A stretch of 12,190 bases of DNA, taken from assembly GCA_031127185.1 (NCBI GenBank), contig JARIET010000055.1:1-12190 (forward strand). The letters run 5' to 3'. Shown here one piece after another: positions 1 through 7,103 of this stretch. The position numbers and the translations under genes are program-made. The notes under the pieces were generated by a model. The model made no database searches, was not told the origin of the DNA, and saw only the letters and a program-made list of their open reading frames with translations. This stretch comes from Gemmatimonadota bacterium (GTDB taxonomy: Bacteria > Gemmatimonadota > Gemmatimonadetes > Gemmatimonadales > Gemmatimonadaceae). Positions within the stretch are counted from its first letter, which is position 1; each line of letters starts with the position of its first letter.

Positions 1-177
1 GCGGGTCGGCGTGTGCGCTGGCTTAGCGACACATCGCAAGTTGCGATTCAACCTTCGCTCTCGCCGGATGGAAAGTGGGTGGCGTATACGGCGTACGAGG
101 GCGAACTCACTGATGTGTGGATCGTGCCGTTGGAAGGAGGAAAGGCGCGCAGAGCCCGTTGCGGGGCCTCCTGTTGA
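1..177 (+). CDS. C-terminal fragment of a PD40/TolB-like beta-propeller protein
   Basis: The reading frame is open from base 1 and ends at a TGA at 175-177, leaving 58 residues, so the start lies outside the window. The fragment contains a typical propeller blade: PSLSPDGKWVAYTAYEGE, then a strand ending DVWIVPLEGGKARR. The SPDGKW.AY and D.WIVPL.GG patterns are hallmarks of PD40 repeats, found in TolB-like proteins, in secreted amidohydrolases and prolyl-oligopeptidase-type peptidases, and in sensor domains of serine/threonine kinases. Which of these it belongs to cannot be told from the tail. After GGKARR the protein stops within six residues (ARCGASC). Complete blades usually continue with RLT and another strand, so the gene may be naturally short here or may have lost its end. 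It converges on the next gene. The fold is fairly certain; the function is unknown. Confidence 0.7.
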   Translation, partial: AGRRVRWLSDTSQVAIQPSLSPDGKWVAYTAYEGELTDVWIVPLEGGKARRARCGASC

Positions 178-226
178 GCGCGGTGCCATAGCTCGAGGGT
201 CCACTTCAATCGCGGATGTCCCCTCA

Positions 227-254
227 GGCGACGATTTTTCCGACGAAAAACGCC
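227..254. terminator. Weak A/T-rich hairpin between convergent genes
   Basis: GGCG at 227-230 can pair with CGCC at 251-254, and TTTTTC at 235-240 with GAAAAA at 245-250, around a CGAC loop. The unpaired ACGA on the left arm makes the structure imperfect. It lies between the end of the propeller fragment (177) and the stop codon of the minus-strand gene at 255, where a shared terminator would be expected. The T runs sit inside the stem rather than after it, so this is only a tentative intrinsic terminator. Confidence 0.25.
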
Positions 255-1007
255 CTACGGCCGCCTCCCCGCCCAATGCGGTGCCGTCTTCCACTGCGTG
301 AGATCGTGCAGTGCCGGGTCAATCGGAATTCCCACCTTCCAGTCGGTGTATTCCTCTACCTGCGAGCGCGTCCCGCTCGACATAATGACCCGCGTGCCGA
401 GCCAGCCATCGCCCGCGCGCTCATAGCCGTCGATCTCCACAGCCATCCCGCCGGTCCCACGCACGTTGCCGATCACGCGCACGACGAGATTCCGTGAGTC
501 CACCCAGAACTGCGCTGATGTGGTGTCCGTCGGTGCCGCAGCACCCACGATCGTCACCGGCGCGTCCTGCCACGTTCCAGTTGTCGTTTTTGAGAAATCA
601 AATCCAAATGCCGCCAGCTCACGCGCCGTGCGCTCGGCTGGCTGCAAGTACACGCCCATGATGAGCGGCAGGAAGGGATTCCCCGCCGGAATGGCACGTG
701 CCAACGCTCCGCCACGCATCACATAGGCAGAGTCCGGCGTGTAGAGCATCCCGTTGCCCAGCGCGGGGTCGCCAATGTCGATGCGCAGGCGCGACCCGAT
801 CACGGTCTCATACCATATAGATGTGTCGGGTTTGGCACCCGGCTGCGCGGTGATGGTGCGCTGCACGAAGGTGAGCGTGTTGTACCACTTGCCGTCGTAC
901 GCCTTCCGCATCCGTTCAAGGATGGCGACTCCGGGAGATTCCTGCGCTGCGAGAGAAACCGAACCAGCGCTGGCGGACACGATCAGGGCAAGGATTGTCT
1001 TTCGCAT
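255..1007 (-). CDS. Secreted protein of unknown function, possible LolA-like fold
   Basis: A 250-residue protein starting at ATG (CAT at 1005-1007). Residues 1-21 form a Sec signal peptide: MRKT, a hydrophobic stretch ILALIVSASAGSVSLA, then an AAQ cleavage region, so the mature protein is periplasmic or outer-membrane associated. The rest is rich in alternating polar/hydrophobic strands and has no catalytic motif I recognise. The helix ILERMRKAYDGKWYNTLTF followed by a strand with Q49 resembles the opening of LolA/LppX-like lipid-binding domains of secreted Bacteroidota, Acidobacteriota and Gemmatimonadota proteins. This is a weak, fold-level impression. It has no lipobox cysteine. No clear Shine-Dalgarno is seen before the ATG. 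It is transcribed away from the propeller gene at 1126, and the two may share a control region. The gene is real; its role is not known. Confidence 0.8.
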   Translation of the reverse strand: MRKTILALIVSASAGSVSLAAQESPGVAILERMRKAYDGKWYNTLTFVQRTITAQPGAKPDTSIWYETVIGSRLRIDIGDPALGNGMLYTPDSAYVMRGGALARAIPAGNPFLPLIMGVYLQPAERTARELAAFGFDFSKTTTGTWQDAPVTIVGAAAPTDTTSAQFWVDSRNLVVRVIGNVRGTGGMAVEIDGYERAGDGWLGTRVIMSSGTRSQVEEYTDWKVGIPIDPALHDLTQWKTAPHWAGRRP

Positions 1008-1125
1008 GGGGTCTCATCGGTGTGGGGCGGACCGTTCATGCCCCTTTGTGCAAGGCAACCGGTGGACGGTTGTTTGGTGTCGGATAAGGTACTCCTCCTG
1101 CCAGGCATCCTCGATGTCTCCAGCT
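1008..1125. promoter_or_regulatory. Divergent intergenic region with small inverted repeat
   Basis: These 118 bases must contain the promoters of both the minus-strand gene ending at 1007 and the plus-strand gene starting near 1126. Near the middle is a perfect inverted repeat: CAACCG at 1056-1061 and CGGTTG at 1067-1072, separated by five bases. A weak plus-strand promoter could be TGGACG (1063-1068), a 16-base spacer and TAAGGT (1085-1090), which would place the repeat over the -35 box. Six-base arms are short and could arise by chance, so an operator role is only a possibility. No minus-strand promoter with a good match was found. Confidence 0.25.
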
Positions 1126-2283
1126 ATGCGCACACGATCATTCCTGGCGCTCGCAGTCGCCGCGCTCTGCACCACGCCGTTGCACGCGCAGTCCGTCCCG
1201 TCACACGTGCTCGGCAAGCCCAACGCGATGATCGCCGAGCCTTTTTCGCGGGTGTACGGTGCCACCGAGATGCGCGACGGCCGCGTGATCGTCAGTGATA
1301 TCAGGGATGCGACACTCACCGTCGCTGATTTCCGCACCGGCAAGTCCGCGCAGATTGGTCGCAACGGTGAAGGGCCGAACGAGTACGCCGTGCCGGGCAT
1401 CGCGCTGCGCACCCCGGGCGATTCCTTCTACCTCGTGGATGGCCGCAATCGCCGGTTTCTGCGGCTCGATGGAAACGGCGCTCTGGCAGGCACCGTGCCG
1501 TTCGAACGCGCGCTGATGATGGGCGGAATCGGGGGCGGCGACATGGCCGCCGACAGCATGGGCCGGCTCTACTGGGCTACGGATTTCGTCGACATGAACC
1601 CGACGACCGGCCCCAAGCGCGCGCTCAAGTCGCACGTAGCCCGCTGGTCCCCCGGCAACGCCGCCAAGGAGATCGTGGCCGAAGTCGGCGACCACGCGCC
1701 CGAACTGCACGCCAACAAGTTTTTCCCCTACGCCGAACGTGATGGCTGGGTGGTGGCCCCCGATGGAAGAGTCGGCGTTCTGAGCGCGCGCGAATACCGG
1801 CTGCGTTGGTACGAGAACGGCAAACTGATGCTCGAGGGCCCACCGCTCGCGTACACGCCCATCATGATCACTTCCGCGGAGCGCGCCGCGTTTCGCAACG
1901 AGCGCGCGGCGCAGGGGCCCGCTGGCGGAGCGACGATCACCGGCGGCGGCGCCAACGACGCCACACGCCAGGAAGCCGCTCGGCGGTCGATGCTCGACGT
2001 CTATCCCGACAACTTTTTCCCCAAGGCGATGCCCCCCTTCGTTGACGGCGGCGTGCGCCGAAGCCCAGGCGGCGATATCTGGGTGGAGCGCTCTCGCGCG
2101 GCCAGCGACAAGGTACGCCGGTTTGACGTGCTCACCGCCGCAGGCGCGCTTCGCGCCACCGTGCAACTCCCCGAAGATACGCACATGGTCTCGCTACAGC
2201 CGGGTGGGATCTACCTGGTCCGGACCGATGCCGACGGCCTCCAATTCCTCGGCCGCTACACCTGGCCTGGCACCCTGCGCTGA
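1126..2283 (+). CDS. Secreted six-bladed beta-propeller (NHL-like) protein
   Basis: A 385-residue protein. I start it at the ATG at 1126 because MRTRSFLALAVAALCTTPLHAQ is a well-formed signal peptide. An ATG at 1114 in the same frame would add only MSPA. Neither has a clear Shine-Dalgarno. The open frame reaches back to 754, but that part overlaps the opposite-strand gene and is not credible as protein. The mature part shows repeated propeller strands: GRVIVSDIRDATLTVADF near 52-69, FYLVDGRNRRFLRLDGNG at 101-118, WVVAPDGRVGVL at 208-219, and a last blade GGDIWVERSRAASDKVRRFD at 315-334 ending GLQFLGRYTW. The IGRNGEGPNEY motif at 77-87 is typical of the six-bladed propeller family. A Gly/Ala-rich insertion lies around 262-280. 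Such proteins bind ligands or partners outside the cytoplasm; no catalytic site is visible. Transcription ends at a strong hairpin just past the stop. Confidence 0.85.
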   Translation: MRTRSFLALAVAALCTTPLHAQSVPSHVLGKPNAMIAEPFSRVYGATEMRDGRVIVSDIRDATLTVADFRTGKSAQIGRNGEGPNEYAVPGIALRTPGDSFYLVDGRNRRFLRLDGNGALAGTVPFERALMMGGIGGGDMAADSMGRLYWATDFVDMNPTTGPKRALKSHVARWSPGNAAKEIVAEVGDHAPELHANKFFPYAERDGWVVAPDGRVGVLSAREYRLRWYENGKLMLEGPPLAYTPIMITSAERAAFRNERAAQGPAGGATITGGGANDATRQEAARRSMLDVYPDNFFPKAMPPFVDGGVRRSPGGDIWVERSRAASDKVRRFDVLTAAGALRATVQLPEDTHMVSLQPGGIYLVRTDADGLQFLGRYTWPGTLR

Positions 2284-2287
2284 CAGT

Positions 2288-2313
2288 GGGGGTCGGCGCC
2301 ATCGCCGACCCCC
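2288..2313. terminator. Perfect 11-bp GC hairpin between convergent genes
   Basis: GGGGGTCGGCG (2288-2298) is an exact reverse complement of CGCCGACCCCC (2303-2313), with a CCAT tetraloop. It sits 4 bases after the stop codon of the propeller gene (2283) and 6 bases before the stop codon of the minus-strand permease (2320), so it is placed to end transcription from both sides. Only two T residues follow on the plus strand and no T run follows on the minus strand. It is therefore not a textbook intrinsic terminator, though such U-poor hairpins are common in GC-rich bacteria. Confidence 0.7.
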
Positions 2314-2319
2314 TTGCCG

Positions 2320-4761
2320 CTACTCCTGCCGAAGCGCTTTCAACGGATCGGTGTTCGCCGCGCGGCGCGCCGGCACCCAGCTCGCCAACATCGCCACACT
2401 GGTCAGCACCACTGGCACGACGATGAACGTCAACACGTCGTTCTGCCCCCCGCCATAGAGCACGGATGCAAGCGCACGAGACACGGCGAAGGCGCCAGCC
2501 AACCCGATCATTCCGCCGATGAATACCAATCGGAAACCCTGCTTCATCACGAGCTGCACCACATCGCTGGCTGCGGCGCCAATCGCCATGCGAATGCCGA
2601 TTTCACGCGTGCGCTGCGCCACGGAATACGCCATCACACCGTACATCCCGATGGCCGCAAGCACCAGACCGATGAGGCCGAACACGCCAAGCACCGCACC
2701 CGAGAGCCGCGCGGGGAGGAGCGAGATCCCGAGGTGGCGGTCCATCGTCTTCACGTTCGCCAGCGGGAGCGTCGCATCGAGCGAGGCGACGTCAGCCCGC
2801 AGTCCGGCGATGATCGTCTCTGGGTCGCGTTCCGTGCGCACATGCACGATGAGCCCCGAATTGAAACGTTGCGCCTGCGGGAAGTACATGAATGCCGTGA
2901 TCGGCTCTCCGAGGCGCACGTACTTGCCCGTTGGCACCACGCCGATAATCGTGCGGTCCGCGCCACTCACTCTCACCGTGCTGCCAACGGCTTCTTTGCC
3001 GGCGAAGTACTTCTTCGCGAAGTGTTCATTGACGACCAGTACCTTGGCCGCCGCGCTGTCGTCGCGCGCCTCGATAGCTCGGCCTGCCAGCAGCCTGATC
3101 CCCATCGCGGTGAAGTAGTCCTCGGTCACGGCGTTGTACTGGACGTTCATGTTCTCATTGTCACCCGGTACATAGCCTGGCACCTCAACGCCGGTGTCAC
3201 TTTCGCCAAGGCCAAGGGGCACCGACTGGGCGAACGCCACGCTCTTCACGCCCGGACGCGCGAGCAGCCTCGCCTTGAGGTCGCGATAGAACTGCTCTGT
3301 TCGCGGGCGCGGGTAGCCCTGCATGCCCGGGTCAAGCTCAGCCATCGCGAGATTGTCGCTCTGGAAACCCTTGTCCACCGCCGTCGCGGCGCCAAGGTTG
3401 CGAAGGAACAGCCCCGCGCAGACGAGCAGAACGATGGAGAGCGCCATCTGCGCCACGACGAGTCCACTCCGCACACGCGAACGTGACTCGCCGGCTGGCG
3501 CCTCACCCTTGAGCGCGGGAATCAGCGAGGGCCGCGTGGCTTGCACGGCTGGTGCAATGCCGAAGACGATTGCCGCCACCACCGCGGTGACCAGCGTGCC
3601 AACGAGCACCGTGGGTGAAAGTTCGAGCCCCGCACGGAAGTCCACATCAAAGGGCAGCGACACCTGGTTCACGAGGGCGATGGCCCACTGCGCAATGCCA
3701 AGTCCAACGACCGCCGATACCGCCGCGAACACCAGGCTCTCGACAAGCAGTTGCCGAACCAGCGCGCTGCGGCTCGCACCGAGGCTGAGGCGCACCGCCA
3801 TTTCGCGGGCACGATCGCGGCCGCGCGCGAGGAAGAGGTTGGCGACGTTGAGACAGGCGATGAGCAACAGAATCGCGACAACAGCCATCACGACCGCCGA
3901 GAGCCCCACCTGTGCGCCCTTCAGCGAAGGGTGGATCCCTGCCTCAAGCTGCGAGTAGAGCTTGATCCCCGTGCGGTTGTAGTCGTCCGGGTAGGTGGAG
4001 CGGAGTTCAGTGAGCAGCGTCGCGACGCGAGTGTCGGCGGCCTCGATAGAGACATTGTCGCGGAGCCGCGCCACGATGTTGAAGGAATTGGATCCCCGGC
4101 GCTCCCATCGCGCCTCGCTCCCGGGTTCGATCTCCGCGAGCTGCGTGAGCGGCACCCAGAGCACCGGTGTGACCATTGGCATAGAACCACCGAACTCGGG
4201 CGCAGCAATGCCGACCACTTGATAGTTGTGGCCGTTGATGACGATCTCGCGGCCGACGATGCCGCTGTCCGCTCCAAAGAGTCCCTTCCACGCGGCGTGG
4301 CTGAGCACGGTCACGCGATGCGCGAGACGACCGGTATCCTCCTGCGGAACAAAGAACCGCCCCCTGAACGGCGTGGCCCCGAGCACGGAGAAGTATCCTG
4401 CCGAGGCAATGGCCCCCATCACGCGCCGCGGCTCGCCCCGCGCCGAGATATTCATCGGGTCGAAGTTCCATAGCGCCACGCCCGAGAAGACGTCGCCCGT
4501 GCGGTCGCGGATATCCTGGTAGTGCGGAATGGAGTTGGAGCCGTAGTCCATGCCGCCCGGGTATGTGCGATAGAGCTGCACGAGTGACTCAGGGTTCCGG
4601 ACGCCGGGAATGGGCTTGAGCATCAGCGCCTCAACGGCCGAAAAGACGGCCGAATTGAGGCCGATCGCGAGCGCCAGGGTGGCGATCACGATCGTGGTAA
4701 AGAGCGGGCTTTTGGTGAGCTGCCGGCGCGCCAGCCTGAGGTCGTGAAGGATGGGGGTCAT
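2320..4761 (-). CDS. ADOP-family (MacB/FtsX-like) permease
   Basis: An inner-membrane protein of 813 residues starting at ATG (CAT at 4759-4761). The frame stays open back to 4887, but that part overlaps the upstream gene, and the family's usual opening, here MTPILHDLRLARRQLTKSP, begins at this ATG. The layout is duplicated. The first half has TM1 about 22-44, a periplasmic MacB-like domain about 50-280, and TM segments about 287-308, 340-364 and 385-405. The second half has TM about 433-455, a second periplasmic domain about 460-675, and TM segments about 686-708, 740-762 and 776-796. Both halves keep the FtsX signature after a membrane helix: RAREMAVRLSLGAS (317-330) and RTREIGIRMAIGA (717-729). 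The C-terminus ARRAANTDPLKALRQE is typical. This double-unit form is known as acidobacterial duplicated orphan permease, usually found without its ATPase, and none is in this window. Substrate unknown; relatives handle lipoproteins, peptides or drugs. The phosphatase-fold gene upstream ends 34 bases before it. Confidence 0.95.
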   Translation of the reverse strand: MTPILHDLRLARRQLTKSPLFTTIVIATLALAIGLNSAVFSAVEALMLKPIPGVRNPESLVQLYRTYPGGMDYGSNSIPHYQDIRDRTGDVFSGVALWNFDPMNISARGEPRRVMGAIASAGYFSVLGATPFRGRFFVPQEDTGRLAHRVTVLSHAAWKGLFGADSGIVGREIVINGHNYQVVGIAAPEFGGSMPMVTPVLWVPLTQLAEIEPGSEARWERRGSNSFNIVARLRDNVSIEAADTRVATLLTELRSTYPDDYNRTGIKLYSQLEAGIHPSLKGAQVGLSAVVMAVVAILLLIACLNVANLFLARGRDRAREMAVRLSLGASRSALVRQLLVESLVFAAVSAVVGLGIAQWAIALVNQVSLPFDVDFRAGLELSPTVLVGTLVTAVVAAIVFGIAPAVQATRPSLIPALKGEAPAGESRSRVRSGLVVAQMALSIVLLVCAGLFLRNLGAATAVDKGFQSDNLAMAELDPGMQGYPRPRTEQFYRDLKARLLARPGVKSVAFAQSVPLGLGESDTGVEVPGYVPGDNENMNVQYNAVTEDYFTAMGIRLLAGRAIEARDDSAAAKVLVVNEHFAKKYFAGKEAVGSTVRVSGADRTIIGVVPTGKYVRLGEPITAFMYFPQAQRFNSGLIVHVRTERDPETIIAGLRADVASLDATLPLANVKTMDRHLGISLLPARLSGAVLGVFGLIGLVLAAIGMYGVMAYSVAQRTREIGIRMAIGAAASDVVQLVMKQGFRLVFIGGMIGLAGAFAVSRALASVLYGGGQNDVLTFIVVPVVLTSVAMLASWVPARRAANTDPLKALRQE

Positions 4762-4795
4762 ACCAAATAGGACGGACGTCGGCCCCCCGATGGTT

Positions 4796-5431
4796 TCAAC
4801 TTCCGTTTGGCAACTCCGATCCCGTCGGCCGCCCCAACCCCGGCACGGTGCGGCCAAGAAAGGCCTCAAGCGGGTGGCCGCCGTCATCCATCCGGTGATC
4901 GTCCATCAAGTTGATGGCCCGGGCGTGCTTCAGCGCCGTCTCCACGGGCACACCGCGTTCCTGGATCAGGTAGGCAGCCCAGAGATGACTCGCGCGCCAC
5001 GCAATGGTGCAGTGGAGCAACACTTTGCCGTCGGCGGCCTTCATGGCGTCAGCAAAGTCCTTCACCGCCTGGGGAGCGTACGGCAGATCCGGCGTGCCAC
5101 GCATCGGGAGGTACACGTACTTCATTCCGAGGGACTTCACGAGCGCCGCTTCATCGAACTTCACGTCGCGGGTCATTTCCTGTGGTGAACGAAGATTCAC
5201 AACGGTGGTGACCCCCTGCGCGCGCAGTTCGCGCAGCGCACGTTCCGTCGGTTGACCACCAATGAACAAGTCGTCACCGACATTCGAGAACTTCGCCTGG
5301 AATAACCCTTCAATCTCCAGCGCAACGGGTGCCGGCGGCACGACGGTGGCGTTGGGTCCTGCGACTTTTTGGGCGGCAGCGGGCATCGCTACGAGAGCAG
5401 CGATGAGGATAGCGACTCGGCGAGTCGGCAC
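4796..5431 (-). CDS. Secreted DSP/BLH-like protein-phosphatase-fold protein
   Basis: The protein has 211 residues from a GTG start (CAC at 5429-5431). I choose GTG because an exact AGGAGG (5437-5442) stands five bases ahead, and the resulting N-terminus VPTRRVAILIAALVAMPAAAQ is a clean signal peptide. An in-frame ATG at 5464 would put an 11-residue charged extension before it. The mature part matches the cysteine-phosphatase fold of the BLH (DUF442) group: LFIGGQPTERALRELRAQGV (55-74), the strand VVNLRSPQE (77-85), and the active-site loop LLHCTIAWRAS with C141 and R146. Only four residues separate Cys from Arg, where classical tyrosine phosphatases have five. BLH-type proteins also show this CX4R spacing, but usually with a Gly in the loop, here replaced by Ala144. 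Likely role: dephosphorylation or a sulfur-transfer-like reaction in the periplasm. Catalysis is not certain. It probably shares a transcript with the ADOP permease downstream. Confidence 0.85.
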   Translation of the reverse strand: MPTRRVAILIAALVAMPAAAQKVAGPNATVVPPAPVALEIEGLFQAKFSNVGDDLFIGGQPTERALRELRAQGVTTVVNLRSPQEMTRDVKFDEAALVKSLGMKYVYLPMRGTPDLPYAPQAVKDFADAMKAADGKVLLHCTIAWRASHLWAAYLIQERGVPVETALKHARAINLMDDHRMDDGGHPLEAFLGRTVPGLGRPTGSELPNGS

Positions 5432-5436
5432 GGGTA

Positions 5437-5442
5437 CCTCCT
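5437..5442 (-). promoter_or_regulatory. Consensus Shine-Dalgarno deciding a GTG start
   Basis: On the minus strand this reads AGGAGG, five bases before the GTG at 5431. It is one of the strongest ribosome binding sites in the window and is the main reason for preferring GTG over the upstream in-frame ATG at 5464, which would place the site inside the coding region. Confidence 0.8.
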
Positions 5443-5501
5443 GGGTGCGGTGAACGTCACGCACTCAGACGGGCAATACCCTCAAAAGGATGTCTGGAGA
5501 A

Positions 5502-5575
5502 TGCGCCCAGAGGGACTTGAACCCCCAACCCTTTGCTCCGAAGGCAAATGCTCTATCCAATTGAGCTATGGGCGC
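5502..5575 (-). tRNA. tRNA-Arg (anticodon UCG)
   Basis: A complete cloverleaf can be drawn on the minus strand. The 7-bp acceptor stem GCGCCCA/TGGGCGC is perfect and is followed by discriminator A. The D stem is GCTC/GAGC around AATTGGATA. The anticodon stem is TTTGC/GCAAA around loop CTTCGGA, giving anticodon TCG, which reads CGA and probably other CGN arginine codons. The variable loop has five bases. The T arm is GGGGG/CCCTC with one G-U pair around TTCAAGT. CCA is not encoded, because TTC follows the discriminator base, so it must be added after transcription. The 5' end lies only 12 bases after the stop codon of the upstream metallo-hydrolase gene, so its promoter must be inside that gene's end or it is made by read-through and processing. 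No clear terminator follows it. No attachment-site duplication or integrase is seen beside it. Confidence 0.95.
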
Positions 5576-5587
5576 CGATCCCTGAAT

Positions 5588-7045
5588 CTATCGGGCCGCA
5601 GCGGCCACCACATCGGCCCACGAGACGACCCCAGCGTGCGCGCCGGCCACGCGTTCCACCGCGATCCCCTTCGCCTGCACCATGGCCACGACTTCTCGGG
5701 CACCGGTCGGCGACATGCCCGGTCCGGGCTGAATCACGTCGGCCACAAAGAGCATGCGAAGCGAAGGCAAATAGGCGACGAGCATCCCTTCGACATGCGT
5801 GTTGGGCAACTCGTGGAACTCCACGCGGCTGTCACCCATGCCAATGGCCAGCGTATCAGTCGCGGCGCGAACGACGGGCACGCGGCTGACGCGCGAGAGC
5901 TGGTCCGGCGCCACGGTCTTGGTCGCCGCGCCAATGCCGCGTACGAATTCCACATTGCGGCGATGCGTGACCACCGGAATGTTGCTCGCAAGGTACTCGC
6001 GCACACCGCCGGAGTGATCCCAGTGGTGGTGTGTGTTCACCGCCGTGCGTACCGGTACTCCGGGAAAACGCGACGCGAGCGTATCGAGCACGGCGCGCGA
6101 CCGCGCCGAACTCTGCGGCATCTCCACCACCAGCAGCCCTGCCCCCTGGCGCACAACCAACGAATGATGCGATCCGCCCTCGGCACGCCACACATTCGGA
6201 CCCAACTCGGCGAGGGTCACCGCGATGGGTGCCGGCGTCGCCGGTCCACGTTGGGCACGCCGCGCGATGGAATCGGGAATGGCGAACAGCGCCTCGTCGA
6301 GCGCCGTGTTCGTGCTCGCCGCCGTGATCACGGTGTGCTGGACGAGTCGTCCACTCGCTTCGGAATCGATCTCGCGCGGCAACTTCACGCCGCCGGCGTC
6401 GGCCCAGCGGGTGTAGAGCGCCGTGTTACGGCGGTCGCCGAGCACACCGTCGTCGGTCACGCGTTCGGCGGCAACGAGCATTCCGTTGAGCCGGTCGAAC
6501 CAGAGCGACAGCGTGTCGGGGCCGTTGGCATAGCGCACACCGTCCATGAGTTCGCCGCGCACGCGGCGCGGGGTCAATGCCGAGAGTGCGCGCGGATTGT
6601 CGAGCGCCGCAAGAATCATGCGGTCGGGCAGCAGCCGAATGTCCGTTGCTGCCGCAGCAACGGCGCCGGGAGCGTCTGGGGCCGCTACACCGTTGTTCTC
6701 CGTCATGCCGATCCCGCCGGCGATCACGCGGCGCTGCCGGGTGATGACTCCCGTCACGGCGCGGGACTCCTGGTTCGTCGCGCGACGCCCGCCGCGGTAG
6801 TCGGTCACTATGCGCCCAAACGAAAACGTCGCCCGCGCTGGCGACGCAGGCGTCTCTTCCTGACCAATGCCAAAGAGCGCGGCGTTGAACTCCACGCTCG
6901 TGTTGGTCAGCGCGCGCAGCGCCGGTTCGCCGCCCATCGCAGCAGCGGCACGCCGGACGAGCGCAAGCGGAGTCTGCGCGCTTGCAGAGGCTGATAGAAG
7001 GCCGACACCCAGCATGGCGGCGCGAATGCTGCGGCGATGTGTCAT
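5588..7045 (-). CDS. Exported metallo-beta-lactamase-fold hydrolase with extra N-terminal domain
   Basis: A 485-residue protein starting at ATG (CAT at 7043-7045). Residues 1-24 are a signal peptide (MTHRRSIRAAMLGVGLLSASASAQ), so it acts in the periplasm or outside. Residues 25-265 form a separate domain beginning ALVRRAAAAMGGEPALRAL, an opening I associate with LolA-like domains in secreted proteins; its role is unknown. The metallo-beta-lactamase domain covers about 275-485. All expected metal ligands are visible: H339, H341, D343 and H344 in THHHWDHSGG, H417 in NTHVEG, D436 in LFVADV and H470 in GAH. It should therefore bind two metal ions, usually zinc, and hydrolyse an ester, amide, thioester or phosphodiester; the substrate cannot be predicted. 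No Shine-Dalgarno precedes the ATG. It lies 58 bases after the next minus-strand gene, so it may be the tail of that operon or have its own promoter. A tRNA-Arg follows 12 bases downstream. Confidence 0.9.
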   Translation of the reverse strand: MTHRRSIRAAMLGVGLLSASASAQTPLALVRRAAAAMGGEPALRALTNTSVEFNAALFGIGQEETPASPARATFSFGRIVTDYRGGRRATNQESRAVTGVITRQRRVIAGGIGMTENNGVAAPDAPGAVAAAATDIRLLPDRMILAALDNPRALSALTPRRVRGELMDGVRYANGPDTLSLWFDRLNGMLVAAERVTDDGVLGDRRNTALYTRWADAGGVKLPREIDSEASGRLVQHTVITAASTNTALDEALFAIPDSIARRAQRGPATPAPIAVTLAELGPNVWRAEGGSHHSLVVRQGAGLLVVEMPQSSARSRAVLDTLASRFPGVPVRTAVNTHHHWDHSGGVREYLASNIPVVTHRRNVEFVRGIGAATKTVAPDQLSRVSRVPVVRAATDTLAIGMGDSRVEFHELPNTHVEGMLVAYLPSLRMLFVADVIQPGPGMSPTGAREVVAMVQAKGIAVERVAGAHAGVVSWADVVAAAAR

Positions 7046-7103
7046 GGTATTTGCGGCGGGTTGAAGGAGTCAAACAAAAGGTGCGAACCTAACGGACACG
7101 CAG
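7046..7103. other. 58-base gap between two metallo-hydrolase genes
   Basis: This short gap separates the stop codon at 7104 from the start codon at 7045, both on the minus strand. Read on the minus strand it contains TTGTTTGACT, which could serve as a -35 element, but no convincing -10 box at the right distance. No hairpin typical of a terminator is visible. Read-through from the upstream operon is therefore plausible. Confidence 0.3.

Noticed and set aside
754..1125. N-terminal extension of the propeller protein
   Set aside because: The frame is open but overlaps the opposite-strand secreted protein gene and would bury a clear signal peptide inside the protein.
1201..2184. 327-residue open frame on the minus strand
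   Set aside because: It is opposite the six-bladed propeller gene, which has a signal peptide and blade repeats. The minus-strand frame has no plausible N-terminus or domain.
2314..3486. 390-residue open frame on the plus strand
   Set aside because: It is antisense to the ADOP permease, whose FtsX motifs are unmistakable. The product is a His/Arg-rich shadow, and its start lies inside the terminator hairpin at 2288-2315.
4762..4887. 42-residue N-terminal extension of the ADOP permease
   Set aside because: It overlaps the end of the phosphatase-fold gene. The family's standard opening begins at the ATG at 4761.
5369..6994. 541-residue open frame on the plus strand
   Set aside because: It lies opposite the exported metallo-hydrolase and runs straight through the tRNA-Arg gene. 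Its product is rich in Arg and His, as expected for an antisense shadow in GC-rich DNA, and it shows no domain.
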